In this document: piece after piece, positions 24,745-32,928 of the stretch | How positions within the stretch are numbered: position 1 is the stretch's first letter | Layout: every line of letters starts with the position of its first letter | DNA from: DASRSS01 sp963799045 | GTDB taxonomy: Bacteria; Actinomycetota; Actinomycetes; Mycobacteriales; Jatrophihabitantaceae | Length of the DNA: 64,000 bases | Assembly (NCBI GenBank): GCA_963799045.1 | Contig: CAWCVN010000005.1 | Span: 682,001 to 746,000 of the forward strand | Direction of reading: 5' to 3' | Program-made: the position numbers and the translations under genes | Notes under the pieces: generated by a model | Databases searched by the model: none | What the model was told of the DNA's origin: nothing | What the model saw: the letters and a program-made list of their open reading frames with translations, nothing else

Positions 24745-27264
24745 TCAGGACACCGCCCGGATCGGCGCCGGTCCCGCAGCCCGAAGCGAGATGACGATCG
24801 TCGCGCCGCCGCCGGGAGTCTCCTCGGCCCGCACCGTGCCGCCCATCGATTCGGTGAGCCCGCGTGCGATCGCCAGCCCCAGCCCCACTCCGTCACCGTT
24901 GTGCGGGTGGTCGTCCGAGCGCTGGAAGGCCTGGAACAGCTCCGACGCCTGGCGTGGAAAGCCGGGTCCCCGATCGATCACGCGCAGCTCGACGACGCCG
25001 CCGCACGCGCTGCCGGCGAGCCGGACCAGGGTCCCGGCCGGCGCGAAGCGCAGCGCGTTCTGCACGACGTTCGCGATGACTCGTTCGAGTAGGCCGGCGT
25101 CCGCACGCACCTCGGGCAGGTCCGCCGCCACCTCCACGTCCAGCGCCCGATCGGCCGCAACGTGCTCGAGCGCCCGTGCGACGACGTCGTCGAGTCCGAC
25201 ATCGGTGCACAGCACCGGCAGCACGCCCGCCTGTAGCCGGGAGAGGTCGAGCAGGTTCGTGACCAGATCGGTGAGCCGGTCCAGCGCCTGCTCCGCGGTG
25301 CTGAGCAGCTCGCGGCGTTCTGCCTCGTTCCACGCGACCTCGCCCCCGCGCAGCCCGGACACGGCAGCCTTCGCCGCCGCGATCGGTGTGCGCAGGTCGT
25401 GGCTGACCGCGTTGAGCAGCGCGGTTCGTTGCCGGTCGGACTCGGCCAGCGGTTCGGCCGCGCGCGCCGCTTCGGCCAGCTCGCGATGCCGGTAGGCGAC
25501 GGCGACATGCGCGGCGAATCCGCCGAGCACCCGCTGGTCCTCGGCGGACAGCGCACGGCCGCCGAGCGCCAGAACCAGGTCGTCGCCGACCTTCGCCTGC
25601 GCGTCGGCCGCCGGGAGGCCGCTCGGTGCGCCCGGTCCAGAGGCCACCACCAGCTCCCACGCCGCGGCGTCGGAGCTCGCGCGCAGCAGGCTGACCCCCG
25701 CCATCCCGAACGTCTCGCGCACCCGCTCGAGCAGGGCCGGCAGCGCCTGCTCGCCCCGTAGCAGGCTGCCGGCGAACGTGGACAGCGTCTCGGCCTCCGC
25801 GCTCGCGCGTGCGGCGAGTCGTGACCGGCGCGCGGCTAGGGCAACCACGTGCGAGACAGCCGTGGCGATGAGCAAGAACACGATCAGTGCCACGATGTTC
25901 GACGGTCGGTCGATCGTGAACGTGTGGTACGGCGTGGTGAAGTAGAAGTTGAGCAACAGCCCCGAGGCGACCGCGGCCAGCAACGCGGGCACGAAGCCAC
26001 CCATGATGCTCGTCGCGACGACTGCCAGCAGGAACAGCGAGACATCCGCGGCGAAGTCGAGCTGGCCGCGCAGGCCGGTGCAGATCGCCGTCAGCGCAGG
26101 CAGCAGCGTCACCGCGAGCATCAGCCCGGCGAGCCGCCGTCGCGGTGTGACGCCGCCGGTGGTCCTGGGCAGCGGCAGCCGGGTCGCCGCCGCGCGCGCG
26201 TGGCTGACCAGGTGCACGTCGAGTGGCCCGGCGAGCCGAGCCAGGGTCGCTGCGACCGCGCCGGCCGGCCGCCAGGACCATCCGCGGCGGGCGCCGAGCA
26301 CCAGTTGGGTCGCTTCGACGCGGTGCGCGAATTCCAGCAGTGCCGCCGGGACGTCGTCGCCGATCACCGAGTGGTAGGTGCCCCCGAGGCGCTCGACCAG
26401 CAGCCGCTGGCCGGCGAGCCCGACGACTCCGGCCCGGTCGAATCCGTCGCTTCGGGAGACGTGGACAGCCATCAGCTCGCCGCCGAAGGCGCGGTCGGCC
26501 AGCCGGGCTGCCCGGCGAAGGAGTGCGTCGCCCTCCGGCCCGCCCGACAGCGCCACGACGATGCGTTCTTTGACCTCCCACGCCTCGTTGACGCCGTCGC
26601 GGTCCTGGCGACCACGCTGCCTGCGCTCGAGCGAGGCGGCCAGCCACAGCAAGCTCAGTTCGCGCAGCGCCGTCAGCTTGCGCGGCTGGAAGTACACGGC
26701 CAGCGCGGCGTCGACATCCTCGGGCGGATAGATGTTGCCGTGGGCCAGCCGCCGGCGTAGCGCCTCCGGGGTGGTGTCGACCAACTCGATCTGCGCGGCA
26801 CCGCGCACGAACGCGTCAGGGACGGTGTCCGTCTGCGGCCGCCCGGTGATGCGGGCGGCTGTGTCGGTGACGGAGTCGAGGTGCTCGATGTTGAGGGTGC
26901 CGATTACATCGATTCCCGCGGCCAGAAGTTCTTCGACGTCCTGCCACCGCTTGAGGTGTCCGCCCAGGCCCGCGGCGTTGGTGTGTGCCAGTTCGTCGAT
27001 CAGGGCGACCTGCGGCCTGCGTGCCAGCACGGCGGCGACATCTAGCTCCTCGTGCGTTACGCCGCCGTCCGACACGCGCAGCGGCGAGACGGATGGCAGG
27101 CGCTCGGCCAGCTGCGCGGTGTGGGTGCGTCCGTGGGCCTCGACGAAACCCACCACCACGTCGGTGCCGCGCCGGCGCCGGCGCAGGCCCTCCTCCAGCA
27201 TCGCGAACGTCTTGCCGACGCCCGGCGCGGCGCCCAGGTATATCCGCAGCGTTCCCTGAGTCAT
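24745..27264 (-). CDS. kdpD: KdpD potassium-sensing histidine kinase
   Basis: 839 residues from the ATG at 27264, with a strong AAAGGAGG site upstream. The KdpD N-terminal domain carries GAAPGVGKT (residues about 12-20) and LIDELAHTN; a USP-like domain follows (about 220-360); four membrane helices of DUF4118 (about 385-490); a GAF-like region; then HisKA with SHDLRTPIAAAK (H near 620) and HATPase with NVVQNALRFAP, RGPGFP and GVGLGLAIARGL. It senses potassium/ionic strength and possibly c-di-AMP through the USP domain. Cotranscribed with kdpE. Confidence 0.95.
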   Translation of the reverse strand: MTQGTLRIYLGAAPGVGKTFAMLEEGLRRRRRGTDVVVGFVEAHGRTHTAQLAERLPSVSPLRVSDGGVTHEELDVAAVLARRPQVALIDELAHTNAAGLGGHLKRWQDVEELLAAGIDVIGTLNIEHLDSVTDTAARITGRPQTDTVPDAFVRGAAQIELVDTTPEALRRRLAHGNIYPPEDVDAALAVYFQPRKLTALRELSLLWLAASLERRQRGRQDRDGVNEAWEVKERIVVALSGGPEGDALLRRAARLADRAFGGELMAVHVSRSDGFDRAGVVGLAGQRLLVERLGGTYHSVIGDDVPAALLEFAHRVEATQLVLGARRGWSWRPAGAVAATLARLAGPLDVHLVSHARAAATRLPLPRTTGGVTPRRRLAGLMLAVTLLPALTAICTGLRGQLDFAADVSLFLLAVVATSIMGGFVPALLAAVASGLLLNFYFTTPYHTFTIDRPSNIVALIVFLLIATAVSHVVALAARRSRLAARASAEAETLSTFAGSLLRGEQALPALLERVRETFGMAGVSLLRASSDAAAWELVVASGPGAPSGLPAADAQAKVGDDLVLALGGRALSAEDQRVLGGFAAHVAVAYRHRELAEAARAAEPLAESDRQRTALLNAVSHDLRTPIAAAKAAVSGLRGGEVAWNEAERRELLSTAEQALDRLTDLVTNLLDLSRLQAGVLPVLCTDVGLDDVVARALEHVAADRALDVEVAADLPEVRADAGLLERVIANVVQNALRFAPAGTLVRLAGSACGGVVELRVIDRGPGFPRQASELFQAFQRSDDHPHNGDGVGLGLAIARGLTESMGGTVRAEETPGGGATIVISLRAAGPAPIRAVS

Positions 27265-27409
27265 CCGGCCTCCTTTCGGCGTCAATTGTGGCTCCTTCCG
27301 GGGCAGTGATGCGGCTCCCAGCTCCGTGAGCGATGCGTGAGGAATGGCACGTAGCGTCGCCGCCGTCCTTAGCGTGGTGTCACGTGAGTGAGCTGAAGGT
27401 ACGCCGGCT
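27265..27409. promoter_or_regulatory. divergent promoter region between kdpD and the KimA-like gene
   Basis: 145 bases separating two divergent genes. The kdpD ribosome site lies at its left end. No clear KdpE box or ydaO-type c-di-AMP riboswitch can be recognised by eye, and the region is short for that riboswitch. Any shared operator must lie here. Confidence 0.45.
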
Positions 27410-29350
27410 ATGACGACTCCCGGCGCCGTGAAGCGACTGCTCGTCGGCCGGGCGTTGAGCAGCAGCCAGATGCACGAAACCTTGCTGCCGAAATGGCTGG
27501 CGCTGCCGGTGTTCGCCTCCGACCCGCTGTCCTCTGTCGCATACGCGACCGAGGAGATCGTGCTGGTGCTGGCCTCCGGAGGCGCGGCTTACCTGGCTTA
27601 CTCGAAATGGGTCGCCGCGGTCATCGGCGCGCTGCTTGTGATCGTCATCCTCTCCTACCGCCAGACCTGTCACGCCTACCCGAACGGTGGTGGGGCCTTT
27701 GCTGTAAGTTTGGACAACTTCGGCGAGAACGCCGCGCTGGTGGCGGCCTCCGCGCTGCTGGTCGATTACGTCATGACGGTCGCGGTGTCGGTGGTTGCCG
27801 GCGTCGTGGGCATCACGAGCGCGGCGCCGAGCCTGCAGCGGCACGCTGTCGCGTTGTCGGTCTTCTTTGTTGTGCTGCTGCTGATCGCCAACCTGCGTGG
27901 GGTGAAGGAGTCCGGGCGCGCCTTCGCGGTCCCGACGTATCTGTTCGTGTCCTTGACCTTCTTGATGTTCGCCGTCGCCGCCGTCAAGGGACTCACCGGT
28001 CACCTGCCCAACGCGGCCACCGCCGGTCAGCAGCTGCATCGAACGGTGCGGGTGGGCGGGCTGCTGACGTTCGTGCTGCTCATGCGCGCCTTCGCGTCCG
28101 GGTGCACCGCGCTCACCGGCGTAGAGGCGATCAGCAACGGGGTCCCCGCCTTCCGTCGCCCCAAGGCTCGCAACGCTGCCAACACGCTGGCGATCATGGG
28201 TGTGCTGTCGGTGAGTATGTTCGCCGGTATCACCGTGCTCGCGCTGCACATGAGCGCCCGCGCCCAGACCAGCGGTAATCCGTCGGTCATCTCACAGATC
28301 GCCGCGGGCGTGTTCGGAAGTCACGCGTTGCTCTTCTACCTCTACCAGGCGGCCACGGCCGGGATCCTGATCCTCGCCGCGAACACGGCGTTCAACGGGT
28401 TCCCCGTGCTGTCGTCCATTCTTGCGCAGCACAGCTTCCTGCCCCGCCAGATGTCCAACCGCGGCGACAAGCTCGTCTACAGCAACGGAATCGTCCTGCT
28501 GGGCGGATTCACGATCGCCTTGATCATCGGCTTTGACGCCAACGTCGACAAGCTGATCCATCTCTACATCATCGGCGTCTTTACCAGCTTCACGCTGAGT
28601 CAAGCGGGCATGGTGCGCCGGTGGAACCGACTCATCCGCAGTGCACCCGCAGCGAAGCGCAACCGGATGCGGGCCTCACGCGCCATGAACGCCACCGGCG
28701 CGATCGCGACGGCAGTGGTGCTCGTGGTGGTGATCTACACGAAGGTAGTTCAGGGTGCGTGGATCGCCATCCTCGCAATGGCTGTGATCTTCACGATGAT
28801 GAAGGGCATCAACCGGCACTACCGGACCGTTGCCGCCGAACTCGACCTCACCGATCACGACAAGCCCCTGCTGCCGGCCCGCAACCACGCGCTGATCCTG
28901 GTGTCGAAGCTGCACCTGCCGACCATGCGGGCTGTCGCGTACGCGAAGGCCACCCGGCCGGACTCCCTCAGCGCGGTCACCATCCAGATCGACAGCACCG
29001 CAACCAGCGAGCTCCTGGAACAGTGGGGGCGGCGTGGCATCGACATCCCGTTGGTCATCATCGAGTCGCCCTACCGGGAGGTCACGCGGCCACTGGTCGA
29101 CTACATCCACCGGCTACGTGCCGACCGCCCTCGGGACGTTGTGACTGTGTTCGTCCCCGAGTACGTCGTCGGGCGGTGGTGGGAGCAATTGCTCCACAAC
29201 CAGAGCGCGTTTCGGTTGAAGGCGCGGCTGCTGTTCGAGCCGGGAGTCATGGTGGTCAGCGTGCCGTGGCAGCTGCGCTCCAGCAACGTCCAGCCTCAGC
29301 TGGTCGCTCCGTCGCCGACCGACGCGCCGCCCGGGGCGCCGCCTCGTTAG
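27410..29350 (+). CDS. APC-family potassium importer, KimA-like
   Basis: 646 residues with about twelve transmembrane helices in the first 450 and a cytosolic C-terminal domain of some 190 residues. The opening HETLLPKWLALPVFASDPLSS and VILSYRQTCHAYPNGGGAF are characteristic of the APC subfamily that includes the B. subtilis proton-coupled potassium importer KimA (YdaO), which binds c-di-AMP through its C-terminal domain. The divergent kdpDE pair supports a potassium role. Substrate is inferred from family and neighbours; general amino-acid permease annotation would be less specific. Confidence 0.8.
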   Translation: MTTPGAVKRLLVGRALSSSQMHETLLPKWLALPVFASDPLSSVAYATEEIVLVLASGGAAYLAYSKWVAAVIGALLVIVILSYRQTCHAYPNGGGAFAVSLDNFGENAALVAASALLVDYVMTVAVSVVAGVVGITSAAPSLQRHAVALSVFFVVLLLIANLRGVKESGRAFAVPTYLFVSLTFLMFAVAAVKGLTGHLPNAATAGQQLHRTVRVGGLLTFVLLMRAFASGCTALTGVEAISNGVPAFRRPKARNAANTLAIMGVLSVSMFAGITVLALHMSARAQTSGNPSVISQIAAGVFGSHALLFYLYQAATAGILILAANTAFNGFPVLSSILAQHSFLPRQMSNRGDKLVYSNGIVLLGGFTIALIIGFDANVDKLIHLYIIGVFTSFTLSQAGMVRRWNRLIRSAPAAKRNRMRASRAMNATGAIATAVVLVVVIYTKVVQGAWIAILAMAVIFTMMKGINRHYRTVAAELDLTDHDKPLLPARNHALILVSKLHLPTMRAVAYAKATRPDSLSAVTIQIDSTATSELLEQWGRRGIDIPLVIIESPYREVTRPLVDYIHRLRADRPRDVVTVFVPEYVVGRWWEQLLHNQSAFRLKARLLFEPGVMVVSVPWQLRSSNVQPQLVAPSPTDAPPGAPPR

Positions 29351-29380
29351 GCGTGGCGCCCGGTCGGGTAGCGCACTGAT

Positions 29381-30106
29381 ATGCGGTTGATCGCGAAGAC
29401 CCTGCTTGCCGTGCTCGCATTGGTGACGACGGCCACGGCCTTTGCGACCGGCGCGCGAGCCGCGAGCGCGAACGCCCAGGACATGAGCTACCTGAAGACC
29501 GACGCGCAGGCCAACCTGACCGAGATTGCTGCGGCCAAGCTGGCGCAGGCGCGTTCGCAGACCGCCGCCACGCGCAGGGTGGCGGCGCGCATCCTCACCG
29601 ACCACACCAACGCGCAGAAGCAGCTCGGCGTGATCGCCGGGAAGCTCGGCGTCACCCTGCCCAGCAAGCCGAGTCCGGCACAGCAGGATCAGCTGGCCCA
29701 GCTTCAAGCGACCCCCGCCAAGGACTTCGACCTGACGTACCTGCGCATCCAGGTCAACGATCACACCACGGCAATCGCCGACGCGCGTGCCGAGGCCAAG
29801 AAGGGGGAGTATTCCGCGCTGACCTACTACGCGAAATCGGTGCTGCCCACCCTGCTGCTGCACCGCCGGCTGGCCAACGCAGCGCTGGTCGAGATCCAGG
29901 GCCATGCAGCGGCGACCGCTCCACCCACGAACGCCAGCCCGGCACCGGACGTTGTCGTCACCAACGGGCCCGAGGCGTTCGGTGCGAAAAAGCCGCACAG
30001 CGACGACGGCCCGTGGCTGTGGGCGCTGCTCGGAGTAATTCTCCTCGTCCTGCTCGCGGGCGGCCTGTACCTGCGCCGCGCGGTGCGTCCGAGGCGCAAC
30101 CTCTGA
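29381..30106 (+). CDS. secreted/anchored DUF4142 (ferritin-like) protein
   Basis: 241 residues: signal peptide (about 1-28, AALALVTT-like core, cleavage near AAS), an all-helical DUF4142 domain (about 32-170; DMSYLKTDAQANLTEIAAAK, VAARILTDHTNAQKQL), a flexible Pro/Ala linker and a C-terminal transmembrane helix (WALLGVILLVLLAGGLYL) with a basic stop-transfer end. The family has a ferritin-like four-helix fold of unknown function, often linked to envelope stress. It lies 30 bases after the KimA-like gene and may share its transcript. Confidence 0.82.
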   Translation: MRLIAKTLLAVLALVTTATAFATGARAASANAQDMSYLKTDAQANLTEIAAAKLAQARSQTAATRRVAARILTDHTNAQKQLGVIAGKLGVTLPSKPSPAQQDQLAQLQATPAKDFDLTYLRIQVNDHTTAIADARAEAKKGEYSALTYYAKSVLPTLLLHRRLANAALVEIQGHAAATAPPTNASPAPDVVVTNGPEAFGAKKPHSDDGPWLWALLGVILLVLLAGGLYLRRAVRPRRNL

Positions 30107-30391
30107 CCTACGGACAGCGTGAGCAGCGGCGTGCCCAGCAGCAGCCTGGTGTCGGTGAGCAGGCTGAACAGGCCGTCGAGCGTCGTGCCGTGGTTGGACG
30201 GCGCCAGGCCGACCAGATCGGCCACCTTGCCCGCGCCCGCGATGCTGCGGAGGTGGTAGCGCGGCATCATGCCGCCCGTAGTTCAGGCCGAACACGCAGG
30301 AGCCGGCGTTGGCGAGGATCGGGCTGAGCGCGGCGAAGCTGCTGGTGAGCGTCCACAGCGTTCCCGGCAGCAGGATCACCGGCCGCACCAT
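30107..30391 (-). pseudogene. remnant of a class-2 (EstA/EstB-type) triacylglycerol lipase
   Basis: The minus strand begins like these lipases: VILLPGTLWTLTSSFAALSPILANAGSCVF (first and last parts of a longer run), then jumps to PRYHLRSIAGAGKVADLVGL and SNHGTTLDGLF in another frame. The middle portion, including the region before the GHSQGGM nucleophile elbow, is deleted, and the C-terminal third is missing. The remaining 285 bases cannot make an active enzyme. Unlike the indel-bearing genes elsewhere, real decay is evident because of the large internal deletion. Confidence 0.7.
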
Positions 30392-30507
30392 GATCCCGAC
30401 GCTAGCGCAGCGGTAGGGCCGAATGGATCTTCTCTTGGACCCTGATCGAACGGTTCGCTGGGGGATAGGGTCGTGCTGATGGCCGAGCGCACCACTGAGG
30501 GGGCTCG

Positions 30508-30735
30508 ATGTGCCTGGGTGAGATCGGACGCGTCAGCGGTGTCGCCGAACGCGACTCGCTGACCGTCGAGGTCGGCGAGCGCACGTTGAACGTTTCCGCG
30601 TTGACCTCCGAAACCGTCCCGGCCGTCGGCGCGTGGGTGGTCGTACATTCCGGTTTCGTCCTCGGCGAACTCACCGCGGCCGAGGCTCACGACGCGCTTC
30701 AGCTACGCCGCAGCGCCGCAGAGGAGACACCATGA
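30508..30735 (+). CDS. hypC: [NiFe]-hydrogenase maturation chaperone HypC
   Basis: 75 residues opening with MCLGEIGRV; the essential N-terminal cysteine after the initiator Met and the following small beta-barrel (DSLTVEV, VVHSGFVLGELTAAEA) fit HypC/HupF. HypC, with HypD, carries the Fe(CN)2CO group to the large subunit. hypA, B, D, E and F are absent from the window. Its stop overlaps the next gene's start (ATGA), linking it to a DMT transporter; the hydrogenase structural genes lie on the other strand about 1.7 kb away. Confidence 0.9.
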   Translation: MCLGEIGRVSGVAERDSLTVEVGERTLNVSALTSETVPAVGAWVVVHSGFVLGELTAAEAHDALQLRRSAAEETP

Positions 30736-31679
30736 GATCGCAGACGTCGAAGGGCATGCTGCTGGCGCTCGGCGCCGCCGGAATCAGCGGCGTCGCGGTG
30801 TTCGTCAACTCCTACGGGGTGCGCTCCTTCGGTGACGCGACGGTGTACACGACTGCGAAGAACGCCGTGGCGGGGCTGGTCCTGCTGGCCGCCGCGGTGC
30901 CGCTCGTCGCCCGCCGGGCCGGCAATGCCCGTTCCGGGCTGGACAGGCCGCGCACCCGGGCGCAGTGGGCCGGGCTCGTCGCGCTGTCCGTGGTGGGCGG
31001 CAGCGTGCCGTTCGTGCTGTTCTTCGAGGGGCTCTCGCGCATTGCCTCCGACCCGGTGCAGGCGCAGTTCATCCACAAGACGCTCGTCGTGTGGGTCGCG
31101 ATCCTCGCCGTGCTGCTGCTGCGCGAGCGGATCGGTGCGCTGCAGCTCGCGGCCGTAGCTGCGCTCGTCGCCGGCCAGGCCGTGCTGTCCGGCGGCGGTT
31201 CGGCACTGCTGCACATCTCCTTCGGCACGGGCGAGTACATGATCCTGGCCGCCACCCTGCTGTGGTCGGCCGAGGTCGTTCTCGCCAAGCGACTGCTGCG
31301 GGCGCTGAGCGCACGGACGGTCGCGCTCGCCCGGATGGTCGGCGGCTCGGTGCTGCTGATCGGCTGGGTGCTGGTCACCGGCAAGGCCGGGCTGCTCGTG
31401 CACATGAGCGCCGGGCAGTGGAAGTGGGTGCTGATCACCGGCGGGCTGCTGGCTGCCTACGTCGCGACCTGGCTGGCCGGGCTGGCGCTGGCCCCCGCGT
31501 CCAGCGTCACCGCGGTGCTGGTCGCGGCGGTGCCGGTGACGGCGGTGCTCAGCGCGGTCGTCAAGCACACCGCGCTGCAGCCGCAGCTCGACGGCCTGTC
31601 CATCGTCGCCGTCGGTGCGGCGCTGGCCGTAGTCGCGGCGCTCGCCCCGCGCAGGGCGCAGGTGCCCGTTGGCCGCTGA
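30732..31679 (+). CDS. EamA/DMT-family transporter in the hydrogenase locus
   Basis: 315 residues with ten transmembrane segments in two EamA repeats (GAAGISGVAVFVNSYGVRSF; later YMILAATLLWSAEVVLAKRL). Encoded between hypC and an unknown gene with start/stop overlaps on both sides, so all three are probably cotranslated. Such tight coupling suggests a link to hydrogenase function, for example uptake of nickel or export of a metabolite, but DMT sequence does not reveal the substrate. Confidence 0.85.
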   Translation: MRSQTSKGMLLALGAAGISGVAVFVNSYGVRSFGDATVYTTAKNAVAGLVLLAAAVPLVARRAGNARSGLDRPRTRAQWAGLVALSVVGGSVPFVLFFEGLSRIASDPVQAQFIHKTLVVWVAILAVLLLRERIGALQLAAVAALVAGQAVLSGGGSALLHISFGTGEYMILAATLLWSAEVVLAKRLLRALSARTVALARMVGGSVLLIGWVLVTGKAGLLVHMSAGQWKWVLITGGLLAAYVATWLAGLALAPASSVTAVLVAAVPVTAVLSAVVKHTALQPQLDGLSIVAVGAALAVVAALAPRRAQVPVGR

Positions 31680-32454
31680 ACGCGGCCCGGGCGACGGCGT
31701 CCTCAGCTTCGCGCGCTTCGCCTATCCGCCGAACCAGCTCGGCTACTGCGGCCCCGACGCCCAGGACGAGATCCTGCAGCGGGTGCACGCGCGTGCCGCC
31801 GGCCCGGAGCTGCGGGCGCTCGCGCGCGGGTTCGAAGGGGCCTGGCCGTACCTGCAGCTGATTGCGCAATCCAGCGGCATCGCAGACCCGCTCGACGCGC
31901 GGGTCGTCGAGGCGTACTGGATCGGCAACCCGCTGCTGGACGCGGTCGGCCCGACCCGCTTCGCCGAATCGTTGCTGCACCGGTTCGCGCCGCAGCTACG
32001 CGGGGGAGCGGCACGCGAGCGGTTGCTCGACCCGCTCACCAGCGGCGGCGTGCCGCATCACGGCTTTCACGTGTTCGGCGTCTACCCGTGGGTGGGGCTG
32101 CTGCGAAGCGGGGCGGTCGACCAGGCCCTGCATGTGCTCGACCGTTGCCGCATCCGTTGGGGACGCGTCCTCGCGCAGGAGGGCGCACGGGCGGTGGTCT
32201 TGTCCCGCCCCCTGGTCTGGGACGGCCGCCGGCTCGGCCTCGCCGCGCCACGACCGGAGACGGTGACCGTCGCTCGGGACGGCTACCTGCTCGCGCCGCG
32301 GCTGGCGGTCGGTGACTGGTGCGCGCTGCACTGGGACTGGGTGTGCGAGCCGCTCGACCGGCGCCGCCTGTCGGCGCTTCGCTCCTACACCCGCCGCCAG
32401 CTCGAGGCCGTCAACGGAGCGCGCTTCCCGGCGCCCGCCTCAGTGCTGGCCTGA
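31669..32454 (+). CDS. uncharacterised hydrogenase-associated protein
   Basis: 261 residues from a TTG at 31669, overlapping the transporter stop by 11 bases. Soluble, no signal or membrane helix. Conserved-looking blocks: LSFARFAYPPNQLGYCGPDA, ALARGFEGAWPYLQLIA, VVEAYWIGNPLLD, HHGFHVFGVYPW and LHWDWVCEPL. Rich in Trp, His and Tyr, with few cysteines, so not an obvious iron-sulfur protein. I recall similar proteins (possibly DUF6390) next to actinobacterial hydrogenase genes, but cannot confirm it here. Converges with the hydrogenase protease gene, overlapping by 15 bases. Confidence 0.7.
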   Translation: MAAERGPGDGVLSFARFAYPPNQLGYCGPDAQDEILQRVHARAAGPELRALARGFEGAWPYLQLIAQSSGIADPLDARVVEAYWIGNPLLDAVGPTRFAESLLHRFAPQLRGGAARERLLDPLTSGGVPHHGFHVFGVYPWVGLLRSGAVDQALHVLDRCRIRWGRVLAQEGARAVVLSRPLVWDGRRLGLAAPRPETVTVARDGYLLAPRLAVGDWCALHWDWVCEPLDRRRLSALRSYTRRQLEAVNGARFPAPASVLA

Positions 32455-32928
32455 CGCGGGCTCGCCTGTCCCGCGCGTCAGCTCGGCCAGCACCGCGTCG
32501 ACCGCCGCGGGTACCGCCCCCGCGACGGCGTCGGACAGGCCGAGGCCGAACCCGATGTCCGCGGCTTCGACGGCCAACACGACCAGCCGCTGCGGAGCGC
32601 GGTCGAGCACCTCGGCCAGCCGCACCGCCTCGGGGATGCCCAGCCCGTGCGTCGTGGCCGCGCTCGCCGCCAAGGGAGTGGTGAGCGTGCTGCGGTGGAT
32701 CCGGCCGGGGGTGCTCGGCTCGCACAGCACGGCGTCCACCACCACCACCAGCGGCGCACCCGCCCACAGGTCGAGCAGCTGGGTCGGCTCACCGTCGCTG
32801 AGATGCAGGCCGACGTCCGATGGGACGCGCCCACGCAGCTCGGCCAGCACGGTCGGCCCCACGCCGTCGTCGCGCCGGAACTCGTTACCGACGGCGATCA
32901 CGACCGGCCGCGCCGCGGTCGTGGTCAC
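32440..32928 (-). CDS. hydrogenase maturation protease (HycI/HoxW type)
   Basis: 162 residues from a GTG at 32928 that overlaps the large-subunit stop by GTGA. The nickel-sensing endopeptidase motif is present as AVGNEFRRDDGVGPTVL, with the second acidic residue in VVVVDAVL and the histidine in the following THGLGIPE region. It trims the C-terminus of the [NiFe] large subunit after nickel insertion. The large subunit here ends only a dozen or so residues after the final cysteine motif, so the removed peptide would be very short. Confidence 0.88.
   Translation of the reverse strand: MTTTAARPVVIAVGNEFRRDDGVGPTVLAELRGRVPSDVGLHLSDGEPTQLLDLWAGAPLVVVVDAVLCEPSTPGRIHRSTLTTPLAASAATTHGLGIPEAVRLAEVLDRAPQRLVVLAVEAADIGFGLGLSDAVAGAVPAAVDAVLAELTRGTGEPASGQH

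Noticed and set aside
27265..27409. ydaO-type c-di-AMP riboswitch before the KimA-like gene
   Set aside because: The interval is short, shared with the kdpD ribosome site, and I could not match the conserved core of the motif.
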